Shown here piece after piece: positions 7,808-16,100 of a stretch of DNA of 54,274 bases. Made by a program: the position numbers and the translations under genes. The notes beneath the pieces are model-generated. The model saw only the letters and a list, made by a program, of their open reading frames with translations, was not told where the DNA came from and did no database searches. The stretch spans positions 1 through 54,274 of the forward strand of contig DDSN01000035.1 of the NCBI GenBank assembly GCA_002343395.1, in the 5' to 3' direction. The DNA comes from Hyphomonadaceae bacterium UBA2389 (lineage in GTDB: Bacteria; Pseudomonadota; Alphaproteobacteria; Caulobacterales; Aquidulcibacteraceae). Position 1 is the first letter of the stretch. Each line of letters starts with the position of its first letter.

Positions 7808-9492
7808 GGATGGCCTCCATGGCCCTCATGTGCGCGGATCGGCGGCGTGTTCTCGCCGCTGCGCGCCACCACAACGCGCGTCATCATGCCGGACGCCATG
7901 TGGTAGAGCAGGTGGCAGTGAAACGCCCATTCACCGGGCTGATCCGCCGTGAGGAGAACCGAATAGGTCTGCCCTGGCGCGATGCTGACGATGTGCTTGT
8001 CGGGCAGCCGGTCCGTGGGCATGCCGTTTTCAAGCTGAACGAACATGCCATGCAGGTGCATGGGATGGGCCATCATGGTTTCGTTGACGAAGGTGAGGCG
8101 CGCGCGTTCGCCGTAGGCGAGCGTGATGGGTTCGGCGGTTTCCATGCTTTCGCCGTTGATGGTCCAGACGTAACGCTCCATCGTGCCGCCTAGCCGCACG
8201 ACGATGTCGCGCCCGGGCGGACGGAGATCGGCTTGCGGAACCGCCGACGCGAGATCGGCGTATGACAGAACGCGGGCGTCGGCGGGAAACTCCGAGCCCC
8301 AGCCAAACGTGCGCCCCGATCCGTCGGCGCCGCCTTCTGCGCCGAGACCCGCCGCCATGTCTTGGTCGGCATGCGTTGGCGTACCGTGGCCCATGGCGGC
8401 GTGATCCATACCGCCGTGGTCCATCCCCTCATGGGATGGCGCGGCGCTCTGCATGCCCATGTCCGCCATCGTAAGCACCGCGCGTGGGCGCATTTCGGGT
8501 ATGACGCCTTCCATGCCCGGACGCGGCGCGAGCGTGGCGCGCGCATAACCGCTGCGATCCATGGCTTCCGCGAAGATGGTGTAGGCCATGTCGTGCGCGG
8601 GCTCGACAATGACATCGTAGGTTTCGGCGACGGCCATGCGCAATTCGTCGACCTCAACGGGATCGACATCGCGACCATCCGCAGCGATGACCCTCAGCTT
8701 CAAGCCCGGAATGCGAACGTCGAAATAGGTCATCGCGGAGCCGTTAATCAGGCGCAGCCGCACGCGCTCCCCGGCGCGGAACATAAAGGTCGCGTTCTCG
8801 GGCGCCGGGCGCCCGTTGACCAGAAATGTGTAGTTCGTGACGTCGGCGATGTCGGTGGGGTCCATCCGCATCTGGCCCCACGCGAATCGGTCGCGCAACG
8901 CGGCGCGGAAGCCGAACGTTCGAGCGTCGCGCACGAAGTCGCCGATCGTGCGGTGGTGATAGTTGTAGTAGCCGGAATCCACCTTGAGATTGTTCAGGAT
9001 GCGGTCCGGGTGTTCGGTCGTGAAATCCGACAGAAACACCACATAGTCTCGTTCTGGCGGCGCGGGATCCGGCGTGGCGGGGTCGATGATCAGCGGCGCA
9101 TAAAGCCCCATTTGCTCCTGGCCGCCGGAGTGGGAATGGTACCAATAAGTCCCGTGCTGCCGAATTGGAAACCGGTAGGTGAAACTGTCGCCCGGGGCGA
9201 TGGGTTGAAATCCGGAGAAGCCTGGCGCGCCGTCCATGGCGGCGGGGATAATGAGGCCGTGCCAGTGCAGCGAAGTGGGTGCGTCGCTATCGTTGCGCAC
9301 GTGGATGACCGCCTCTTCGCCCTCGGTGAAGCGCAGCGTCGGGCCTGGCAGCTGGCCGTTGATCAACATGCCGTCGGCGGCGCGCCCGGCGACTTCCACG
9401 CGGGCGTCGTCGATCACGAGCGTGTACTCGCGCGCGGCCGCGTTCGCGACGAAACAAAGCGCGGCGGCGAGGGAGAATGCGGCGCGTATCAC
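7804..9492 (-). CDS. copA: Multicopper oxidase CopA
   Basis: 562 residues from the GTG at 9492, placed 4 bp after the csoR stop; an upstream in-frame ATG at 9531 would overlap csoR by 35 bp and delay the signal peptide. All four multicopper-oxidase copper motifs are visible: LHWHG, YWYHSHSGGQEQMG, HPMHLHGMF and WAFHCHLLYHMASGM. A Met/His-rich insert near the middle (HEGMDHGGMDHAAMGHG) is typical of copper-resistance CopA. It is periplasmic and should oxidise Cu(I) to less toxic Cu(II). It ends within copB by a GTGA overlap. Confidence 0.94.
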   Translation of the reverse strand: MIRAAFSLAAALCFVANAAAREYTLVIDDARVEVAGRAADGMLINGQLPGPTLRFTEGEEAVIHVRNDSDAPTSLHWHGLIIPAAMDGAPGFSGFQPIAPGDSFTYRFPIRQHGTYWYHSHSGGQEQMGLYAPLIIDPATPDPAPPERDYVVFLSDFTTEHPDRILNNLKVDSGYYNYHHRTIGDFVRDARTFGFRAALRDRFAWGQMRMDPTDIADVTNYTFLVNGRPAPENATFMFRAGERVRLRLINGSAMTYFDVRIPGLKLRVIAADGRDVDPVEVDELRMAVAETYDVIVEPAHDMAYTIFAEAMDRSGYARATLAPRPGMEGVIPEMRPRAVLTMADMGMQSAAPSHEGMDHGGMDHAAMGHGTPTHADQDMAAGLGAEGGADGSGRTFGWGSEFPADARVLSYADLASAVPQADLRPPGRDIVVRLGGTMERYVWTINGESMETAEPITLAYGERARLTFVNETMMAHPMHLHGMFVQLENGMPTDRLPDKHIVSIAPGQTYSVLLTADQPGEWAFHCHLLYHMASGMMTRVVVARSGENTPPIRAHEGHGGHP

Positions 9493-9496
9493 GGCT

Positions 9497-9769
9497 TCAA
9501 CCCTGACGCCGGAAGACGTGGACGAGTTCATCGACGACGCGCTCCTGCTCGGCGGCGTTTTTCGAGTGCATCGCTTTGTGCACGCAATGCTTCAGGTGCT
9601 GACGCAGCAGGTCGGCTTCGACTCGCGCCAGCGCAGCGCGTACGGCTTCGATCTGGGTGACCACATCGATGCAGTAGCGCTCTTCCTCGATCATTTTCTG
9701 CACGCCGCGGACTTGTCCCTCGATGCGCTTGAGCGCGGCGCCGGTTTTCTTTGCGATCGCGGGTTCCAT
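9497..9769 (-). CDS. csoR: CsoR-type copper-sensing repressor
   Basis: 90 residues of the all-helical CsoR/RcnR family (KKTGAALKRIEGQVRGVQKMIEE). The copper ligand triad C33, H58, C62 (RYC, RQHLKHC) has the spacing of Cu(I)-sensing CsoR (Cys-x24-His-x3-Cys) rather than the Ni/Co RcnR or formaldehyde FrmR patterns. The start at 9769 is chosen because family homology begins at this MEPAIAKK; the longer open frame upstream has no homology. It is the first gene of the copper operon and probably represses itself and copABC through the inverted repeat just upstream. Confidence 0.92.
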   Translation of the reverse strand: MEPAIAKKTGAALKRIEGQVRGVQKMIEEERYCIDVVTQIEAVRAALARVEADLLRQHLKHCVHKAMHSKNAAEQERVVDELVHVFRRQG

Positions 9770-9771
9770 GG

Positions 9772-9788
9772 ATACCCCCTGGAGGTAT
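9772..9788. promoter_or_regulatory. Candidate CsoR operator
   Basis: ATACCCCCTGGAGGTAT is an imperfect 17-bp inverted repeat with ATACC/GGTAT arms around a C-rich/G-rich core, the general form of CsoR-family operators. It ends 3 bp upstream of the csoR start codon and contains the gene's only Shine-Dalgarno-like sequence (CCTCCAGG read on the minus strand is weak), so repressor binding would block expression of the whole operon. Confidence 0.7.
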
Positions 9789-10080
9789 GGGCGCGTGTAT
9801 GGCTGTTTGCGCACGTCGTCAAGGCGGGGCGCTGCATTGTCGGGGCGGGTACCGTGGGATAAGCAACCGCGCGCATGGTCACGCCGCCGCACGCTTTCTC
9901 CGTCGCTCCGATGATGGATTGGACGGATTGCGCCTGATTCATAAGGCTTTTTGAGCGGTCGTGTGCACCACGTGTTCAGTGCTCTGCCGAGAAGCGCTTC
10001 CACCGATTGTTTTCGTGTGCACCAAGTGCGTGGCGTGCAAACCGGGAAGTAGCGGGAAGACAGCGGGGCAAACGACTGGG
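9789..10080. other. Intergenic region between csoR and kdpE with a spaced 16-bp direct repeat
   Basis: This stretch should contain the csoR-operon promoter. It holds two near-identical copies of TCGTGTGCACCA(C/A)GTG at 9959-9974 and 10013-10028 (54 bp apart), each with an internal GTGCAC palindrome. A 71-codon Cys-rich plus-strand frame (9961-10176) runs into kdpE antisense and is not accepted as a gene. No RNA gene was seen. Confidence 0.5.
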
Positions 10081-10782
10081 CTATTCTCGCGCGCGACCTT
10101 GAAAGCGATAGCCGACGCCTGGCTCAGTAACGCACAGAGTCGGCGTCTCTGGATCAGGTTCGATCTTCTGGCGTAGGTGGCGCATATGCACGCGCAATGC
10201 CTGGACATCCGCGCCTTGGTCGTCGGGCCAGGCCGATTGCAGCAATTGGCGATGCGTCAGCACCTTGCCAGCGTGCAGAACGAGCTGATGCAAAAGGCCG
10301 TATTCGCGCGGCGTGAGTTTAGGGTCTTGGCCATCCACGCGCACGATGCGTTTGCCAAGGTCCACCACGAGCCGGCCGTCATCATAGATGGCGGGGCCGC
10401 CCTGCATCTGGACGCGGTGGCGTAGCGCAGCGCGCACGCGCGCCATGAACTCGGCCACGCCGAAAGGCTTGGTCACAAAGTCGTCGGCGCCGAGATCGAG
10501 CGCATTGACCTTGCGCGCTTCCTCATCGAGCGCCGAGAGAACGAGGATTGCGGGCCGGCTTACGGCGGAGAGCGGCCGTATCAGGTCGCTGCCGTCGCCA
10601 TCGGGGAGACCAAGATCCAGGACGACCAGATCCGGCTTAGCGCTTTCGCCTAGGGCGCGCGCCTCAGCCATAGTCTCGGCTTCAAAGACCTCGAAGTCTT
10701 CGGCGACAAGCGTCGAACGCAGAAAGCGGCGGATCGCTTTCTCGTCATCGACAACCAGGGCTTTGAGACGGCTTGGCGGCAT
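10081..10782 (-). CDS. kdpE: KdpE response regulator
   Basis: 233 residues. OmpR/PhoB architecture: a receiver with VVDDEKAIRRF, phospho-acceptor D56 in VVLDLGLPDGDG and the conserved Lys in FVTKPFGVAE; then a winged-helix domain from about residue 135 (LTPREYGLLHQLVLHAGKVLTHRQLLQSAW; MRHLRQKIEPDP). Last gene of the kdp operon, 9 bp after kdpD. It should activate kdpFABC when K+ is limiting; tandem 11-bp repeats upstream of the operon (18075-18095) are a plausible target. Confidence 0.95.
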   Translation of the reverse strand: MPPSRLKALVVDDEKAIRRFLRSTLVAEDFEVFEAETMAEARALGESAKPDLVVLDLGLPDGDGSDLIRPLSAVSRPAILVLSALDEEARKVNALDLGADDFVTKPFGVAEFMARVRAALRHRVQMQGGPAIYDDGRLVVDLGKRIVRVDGQDPKLTPREYGLLHQLVLHAGKVLTHRQLLQSAWPDDQGADVQALRVHMRHLRQKIEPDPETPTLCVTEPGVGYRFQGRARE

Positions 10783-10791
10783 GCTCCGGAT

Positions 10792-13461
10792 TCATGCCGT
10801 GGCGGATTCAGGAAAGGCAAGCGTAAAGACCGCGCCCGGGCGGCCGCGCTGGTTATGCGCCTCGATCTTCGCGCCCATCAGCTCCGCAAAGCCCTTGACG
10901 ATGGCGAGACCGAGGCCATTGCCGCTGGCCGGATTGCGATCGCTGCGGAAGAAGCGCTCGAAAATGCGCGATTCCGTGCCGGACGGAAGGCCGGGACCGT
11001 TGTCGGTCACGGTGAAGGTAATTCCGCCATCAGTCATGCGGGCCGCAAGGCGGACTTCGCCGCCATCGGTTTGGCGCGCGCCATGGACGATGGCGTTCTC
11101 GACGAGATTGAACAATGTCTGGTGCAGCAGAGTCGCATCGGCTTTCAGAAGGGGCAATCCCGGCGATACATCGCCATCGATCCAAATGCCCTCGGCCAGC
11201 GGTTCGGCGCGCTTCAAAACGGCCGCGACCACATCGGCGGCGTCCAGCGGCTCGACCTTTTGTTTGACGCCGCCGCTTTCCAATCGGGTCATATCGAGCA
11301 GCTTCACGACGTAACGCTGCATGCGCTCCGCTTCGGCCTCGATACCGGCGAGCAGCTCAGCGCGCGTTTGGTCGTCATGCTTGTCGCCATAGGCGCGCAA
11401 GCTCGATGCGGCGCCGAGAATGCCGGCGATGGGCGTCTTCAGATCATGAGAAAGCGAGGCGAGCATGGTCGCGCGAAGGCGCTCGGCTTCCATCTCCACG
11501 CGGCCTTCTTCGTAGGCGCGCGCGATATGGGCGCGCTCTAGGGCCGTGGCGGCCTGATCGGCCATGGCGTCCAACCGTCGCCGCTCCGCCGGAGACAGGG
11601 TTTCATCGCGCGCTATGGCAAGGACGCCAGAGAACAAGCGTGAAGTGCGCATTGGCACGAACAGCCAGCGCGCGCCGGGGAGCGTATCGGCGCCGCGTCC
11701 TGCCGCTTGTCCTTTCGCAGCGGTCCAGCGTGCGGCGGCCATGTCAGCTTCGGCGATCGTCACTGCCGCAGGAGCGCAGCCGGCGAGGCGCAGATCGCTG
11801 ACGCCCTGGCGGGCAAATACGGCGCACTCAGCGTCGAAGGCGCGCGCTGTATAGGCCGCTAAGGTTTGTGCGACTTCATCCTCGGACGCGACGCTGGCAA
11901 GCCCCTTGGCGAGACCGAACAGCTCGCGCGAGGTGCGCGCTTCCGCGCGCGCCGATTGGGTCTGTTCACGCGCACGAGACGCGAGGAAGGAAACGAGAAT
12001 GGCCGCGCCTGAGAAGGCGATGATGGCGAGGACGTTTTCCGGGTCGGCGACGGTGAAGGTGTAGCGCGGCTCGGTGTAGAACCAGTTATAGGCGAGCGCG
12101 CAAATAATTCCTGTCAGCAAGCCTGACCACAGACCGCGCGCCAATGCGCTTATCAGTACCGCCGCCAAGAAGACCAGTGTGAGGTTGGAAACGCCGATAT
12201 ACCGATCCAGTGGGAAAGCGGCGCCGACAGCCGCTGCGGTCAGTGCGAGGCTTTCGGACGCAGTTTGAAAGCTGATCGCGGGCTTCGGAATGGGGCTAAC
12301 CAGGCGGCGCTTCTTTGCCCCGTCGCCTTCCTCCGGCACAACATAAATCGCGATGGTTTCCGCCTGGTCGATCAGTTCGCGCACCACTGAGCCGAACATG
12401 GCCTCAAACAGAAGCGGGCGCTTGGCTTTACCGACGACGATCTGCGTGATGTTCTGTTCGCGCGCGAAGGCGAGCACGGTTTCGGCAACGCGGTCGCCGG
12501 GCAGCGTCGCGGTATCGGCGCCAAGCCGCGTGGCGAGGCGCAGTGTATCGGAGATGCGTCCGCGCTCAGTCTCCGAAAGGCGCGTGTAACGCTCAGTCTG
12601 AACAAAGACAGCGATCCATTGCGCCTTGGCGCGGTCGGCGATGCGCTTGGCGTGGCGCACAACCTCGGCGGCATCGGGTCGGTCATCCACGCATACCAGG
12701 ATGCGATCGCCAGCGGCCCACGGCGCGCTCTCGCCCTGGGCCTGACGAAGGCCGCGCACTTGTTGATCGATGCGGTCGGCTGCGCGACGCATGGCGAGTT
12801 CGCGCAGGGCCGATAGGTTTCCAGGCGCGAAGTAATTGCGGATCGCGCGCTGCGCCTGATCCGGCGCATAGACCTTACCTTCCTTGAGCCGCTCGATCAG
12901 TTCCTCAGGCGTGAGATCGATCAGTTCAATGTCGTCGGCGCGTTCAATCAGGGCGTCTGGCACGGTTTCGCGCACACGAACGCGCGTAATGCGGGCAACA
13001 ATGTCGTTGAGGCTTTCCAGATGCTGAATGTTGAGCGTGGTCCAGACGTCGATGCCCGCCGCGAGCAATTCCTCGACATCCATCCAGCGCTTGGGATGGC
13101 GTGAGCCCTCGACATTGGTGTGGGCTAGTTCATCGACCAAAGCGATCTGCGGCTTACGCGCGAGGAGCGCGTCGAGGTCCATTTCCTCAAGCTCTTGCCC
13201 GCGATAGCCGAGCTTGTGTTTCGCAATAAGTTCGATGCCCTCGCAAAGCGCCAGGGTTTCTTTCCGCCCATGCGTCTCGACGACACCCGCAACGATATCC
13301 ACACCGTCCGCCAGTTTCTTGCGGGCGTCGGATAGCATCTCGAAGGTTTTGCCGACGCCAGGCGCCGCGCCCAGATAGATTTTCAGTTTGCCATGAGCTT
13401 CAGCCTTGGCCTGCGCCAGCAGCGCGTCAGGCGAAGGCCGGCGTTCGTCGGGGTCGGTCAT
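10792..13461 (-). CDS. kdpD: KdpD sensor histidine kinase
   Basis: 889 residues, full family length. N-terminal KdpD domain with Walker A (GAAPGVGKTFEM), a universal-stress-type domain (ILVCVDDRPDAAEVVRHAKR), a DUF4118 four-helix membrane block around residues 400-500, a GAF-like segment, a HisKA domain (MLASLSHDLKTPIAGILGAAS) and an HATPase (NLVENAIVHG, DNGPGLPSG, GNGLGLAIVKGF). It senses low K+ or turgor at the inner membrane and phosphorylates KdpE. The ATG overlaps the kdpC stop by 4 nt. Confidence 0.96.
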   Translation of the reverse strand: MTDPDERRPSPDALLAQAKAEAHGKLKIYLGAAPGVGKTFEMLSDARKKLADGVDIVAGVVETHGRKETLALCEGIELIAKHKLGYRGQELEEMDLDALLARKPQIALVDELAHTNVEGSRHPKRWMDVEELLAAGIDVWTTLNIQHLESLNDIVARITRVRVRETVPDALIERADDIELIDLTPEELIERLKEGKVYAPDQAQRAIRNYFAPGNLSALRELAMRRAADRIDQQVRGLRQAQGESAPWAAGDRILVCVDDRPDAAEVVRHAKRIADRAKAQWIAVFVQTERYTRLSETERGRISDTLRLATRLGADTATLPGDRVAETVLAFAREQNITQIVVGKAKRPLLFEAMFGSVVRELIDQAETIAIYVVPEEGDGAKKRRLVSPIPKPAISFQTASESLALTAAAVGAAFPLDRYIGVSNLTLVFLAAVLISALARGLWSGLLTGIICALAYNWFYTEPRYTFTVADPENVLAIIAFSGAAILVSFLASRAREQTQSARAEARTSRELFGLAKGLASVASEDEVAQTLAAYTARAFDAECAVFARQGVSDLRLAGCAPAAVTIAEADMAAARWTAAKGQAAGRGADTLPGARWLFVPMRTSRLFSGVLAIARDETLSPAERRRLDAMADQAATALERAHIARAYEEGRVEMEAERLRATMLASLSHDLKTPIAGILGAASSLRAYGDKHDDQTRAELLAGIEAEAERMQRYVVKLLDMTRLESGGVKQKVEPLDAADVVAAVLKRAEPLAEGIWIDGDVSPGLPLLKADATLLHQTLFNLVENAIVHGARQTDGGEVRLAARMTDGGITFTVTDNGPGLPSGTESRIFERFFRSDRNPASGNGLGLAIVKGFAELMGAKIEAHNQRGRPGAVFTLAFPESATA

Positions 13462-14033
13462 GAAGCGCCCTCGTGTGCCGGCAGTTCGTCAAGCGCGAGA
13501 TTGAGTTCAAGAACATTCACGCGCGCTTCACCCAAAATACCTGCCACAGGCAGTTCCGTATGTGTCCCGATCAGGCGGCGCACTGTCTCGATTGGAACGC
13601 GGCGAGCATCCGCCACGCGCTGCGCCTGAAACAGCGCCGCTGCAGGGGAGATGTGCGGATCAAGGCCGGAGCCGGATGTTGTCAGAAGGTCCACCGGGAT
13701 GTCCTGTGCCGCTACGCCGTAACGCTCAGCCTCAGCCCGCACGCGGTCAGCAAGGGCTTGTGACGTAGGCCCGAGATTGGAGCCGCTCGACGCCCGTGCA
13801 TCATAGCCGCTTCCCGCCGCTGATGGACGTCCCCAGAAATAATCGTCGCGGCTGAAGCTCTGGCCGATCAGGGCCGAGCCGACGACGCGCCCGTCGCGCA
13901 TGATGGGCGAGCCATCGGCGGCGTGCTGGAAAAAGGTCTGGCCGACCGCCGTCATGGCGAGCGGATAAATGACCCCGGTCAAAAGGGTGAAGAGGGCAAA
14001 GAGCACGAGCGCGGGACGAAGTGTTTGCAGCAT
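13458..14033 (-). CDS. kdpC: KdpC subunit of the K+-transporting ATPase
   Basis: 191 residues. One N-terminal membrane segment (PALVLFALFTLLTGVIYPLAM) and the family periplasmic block GSALIGQSFSRDDYFWGRPSA, then SGSNLGPTSQALADRV and DLLTTSGSGLDPHISPAAA. KdpC bridges KdpA and KdpB and raises ATP affinity. The ATG at 14033 is preferred over an in-frame TTG overlapping kdpB because GAGG sits about 7 nt before it. In-frame order kdpB-kdpC-kdpD is conserved. Confidence 0.95.
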   Translation of the reverse strand: MLQTLRPALVLFALFTLLTGVIYPLAMTAVGQTFFQHAADGSPIMRDGRVVGSALIGQSFSRDDYFWGRPSAAGSGYDARASSGSNLGPTSQALADRVRAEAERYGVAAQDIPVDLLTTSGSGLDPHISPAAALFQAQRVADARRVPIETVRRLIGTHTELPVAGILGEARVNVLELNLALDELPAHEGAS

Positions 14034-14041
14034 AAGAAGCC

Positions 14042-16090
14042 TCAAGCGAGGTTGAGTGCGGAAATGATGACATCGATCGCCTTGATCCCGAGGAAGGGCG
14101 CGATCAGGCCGCCAAGCCCGTAGATGGAAAGATTGCGGGCCAGGAGCTTGCCTGCGGGCGCGGCGCGCCAGGCGACGCCCTTGAGCGCCAGCGGGATCAG
14201 CAGCGGAATGATGATGGCGTTGAAGATGATCGCCGAGAGAATGGCGCTCTGTGGGCTGGAGAGGCCCATAATATTGAGCAGGCCTAGGCCCGGATAGAGC
14301 ACGGCGAACATGGCCGGGATAATGGCGAAATATTTCGCCACGTCATTGGCGATGGAAAAGGTGGTCAGAGAGCCGCGCGTCATCAGCAATTGTTTTCCGA
14401 TCGAGACAATCTCGATTAGCTTCGTCGGGTCGCTATCCAAGTCGACCATGTTGCCGGCCTCGCGCGCGGCGGGCGTGCCGGTCTGCATCGCGACGCCGAC
14501 ATCGGCCTGCGCCAATGCTGGCGCGTCATTGGTGCCGTCGCCGCACATGGCGACGAGCTTGCCTTCGGCCTGCTCTTTGCGAATGAGCGCGAGCTTGTCC
14601 TCTGGTTTGGCCTCCGAAAGAAAATCATCGACGCCAGCTTCCGCGGCGATGGCGGCGGCGGTGAGGGCGTTGTCGCCCGTGATCATCACGGTGCGGATGC
14701 CCATTTTGCGCAGCTCGGCGAAGCGTTCTTTTACGCCGCCCTTCACGACATCTTTGAGGTGAACAATGCCGAGCACCTGTCCGCTGCGCGCAACCGCCAG
14801 CGGCGTGCCGCCATCGCGGGCGATGGCTTCGGCGGCGCGACGCACGTCGGCGGGCACGTTCGAGCCGCCATTCTGCGCAGCGACGAATTGCAGGATCGAA
14901 TCGACCGCACCTTTGCGGATCTGCATGCCATCGATATCGACGCCGCTCATGCGCGTTTGCGCGGTGAACGGCACGAACTTGGCGTGCGTCGGCGCCATTT
15001 CGCGTCCGCGCATGTCGAAGCGTTCCTTGGCTAGGACGACAATGGAACGGCCTTCCGGGGTTTCATCCGAAAGCGACGCAAGCTGTGCGGCATCGGCAAG
15101 CTCACGCTCGCTGATTCCAGGGGCTGGAATGAACGCGACGGCTTGCCGGTCGCCCAAGGTGATCGTGCCGGTTTTGTCGAGCAGCAGCACATCGACGTCG
15201 CCAGCAGCTTCCACAGCGCGGCCCGAGGTGGCGAGCACATTGAAGCGCACCAGACGGTCCATGCCAGCGATGCCGATGGCGGAGAGCAGCCCGCCAATCG
15301 TGGTTGGAATAAGCGCGATGAACAGCGCCGCTAGCGCGATCACGCTCACGCTGCCATTTGCATAGGACGCGAAGGCTGGAACCGTGACGACCGCGAGAAC
15401 GAAGATCAGCGAAAGTCCCGCAAGAAGAACCGAGAGCGCGATCTCGTTCGGCGTCTTCTTGCGCGCCGCGCCTTCGACTAACGCGATCATGCGGTCAAGA
15501 AAGGTCGAGCCTTGCGCCGCCGTGACGCGCACGACGATGTGATCGGAGAGAACGCGCGTACCCGCCGTGACGGCGGACCTATCGCCGCCAGCTTCGCGGA
15601 TGACGGGCGCGCTTTCGCCGGTGATGGCGCTCTCATCGACTGTGGCGACTCCTTCGATCACCTCGCCATCGGCAGGGATGAGTTCGCCTGCGACAACCTC
15701 CACAAGCTCATCGATCTTGAGATCGCTTGCCGCCGTCGGCGCTTGTGGAGCGCCATCGACAAGACGCCGCGCCATCAATTCAGAACGCGCGCGCCGCAGG
15801 CTCGCAGCCTGCGCCTTGCCGCGTCCTTCCGCAACGGCTTCCGCGAATGCGGCGAACCAAACTGTGAGCCAGAGCCAGAGCGCGATTTGCCCCGCAAAGG
15901 CCGTTTCATCGCCACCGGCCAAGAGATCGCGTGCGAACAGGATGGTCACATAGATCGCGACCAACTCGGTCGCGAACATCACAGGATTGCGCCACATCTT
16001 GAGCGGGCTGAGTTTGCTGAACGCATCAAGGGCGGCGGGGCGGAGGATGGCGCTGTCAAACAGCGAGGCGGACTTTGCTTTCTCAGACAT
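14042..16090 (-). CDS. kdpB: KdpB catalytic subunit of the K+-transporting P-type ATPase
   Basis: 682 residues. P-type ATPase signatures: TGES (DESAITGESAPVI), the phosphorylated Asp in LLLDKTGTITLGDRQ, and the hinge motif CGDGTNDAPALAQADVGVAM. Transmembrane segments lie at both ends and in the middle. KdpB hydrolyses ATP to drive K+ uptake through KdpA. The start at MSEKAKSAS (16090) is chosen because the upstream in-frame extension overlaps kdpA coding sequence and has no family resemblance. Confidence 0.96.
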   Translation of the reverse strand: MSEKAKSASLFDSAILRPAALDAFSKLSPLKMWRNPVMFATELVAIYVTILFARDLLAGGDETAFAGQIALWLWLTVWFAAFAEAVAEGRGKAQAASLRRARSELMARRLVDGAPQAPTAASDLKIDELVEVVAGELIPADGEVIEGVATVDESAITGESAPVIREAGGDRSAVTAGTRVLSDHIVVRVTAAQGSTFLDRMIALVEGAARKKTPNEIALSVLLAGLSLIFVLAVVTVPAFASYANGSVSVIALAALFIALIPTTIGGLLSAIGIAGMDRLVRFNVLATSGRAVEAAGDVDVLLLDKTGTITLGDRQAVAFIPAPGISERELADAAQLASLSDETPEGRSIVVLAKERFDMRGREMAPTHAKFVPFTAQTRMSGVDIDGMQIRKGAVDSILQFVAAQNGGSNVPADVRRAAEAIARDGGTPLAVARSGQVLGIVHLKDVVKGGVKERFAELRKMGIRTVMITGDNALTAAAIAAEAGVDDFLSEAKPEDKLALIRKEQAEGKLVAMCGDGTNDAPALAQADVGVAMQTGTPAAREAGNMVDLDSDPTKLIEIVSIGKQLLMTRGSLTTFSIANDVAKYFAIIPAMFAVLYPGLGLLNIMGLSSPQSAILSAIIFNAIIIPLLIPLALKGVAWRAAPAGKLLARNLSIYGLGGLIAPFLGIKAIDVIISALNLA

Positions 16091-16100
16091 CGACAGACTC

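Noticed and set aside
9493..9531. ATG at 9531 as the start of copA
   Set aside because: It would overlap csoR by 35 bp and put 13 polar residues before the signal peptide; the GTG at 9492 is 4 bp after the csoR stop.
8362..9660. 432-codon frame antisense to copA and csoR
   Set aside because: No domain features; explained by third-position GC bias of the genuine multicopper oxidase gene.
9961..10176. Cys-rich 71-codon frame upstream of kdpE with CTTC, VCTKC and CKPG segments
   Set aside because: It runs into kdpE antisense, has no ribosome-binding site, and its cysteines derive from the TCGTGTGCACCA repeats.
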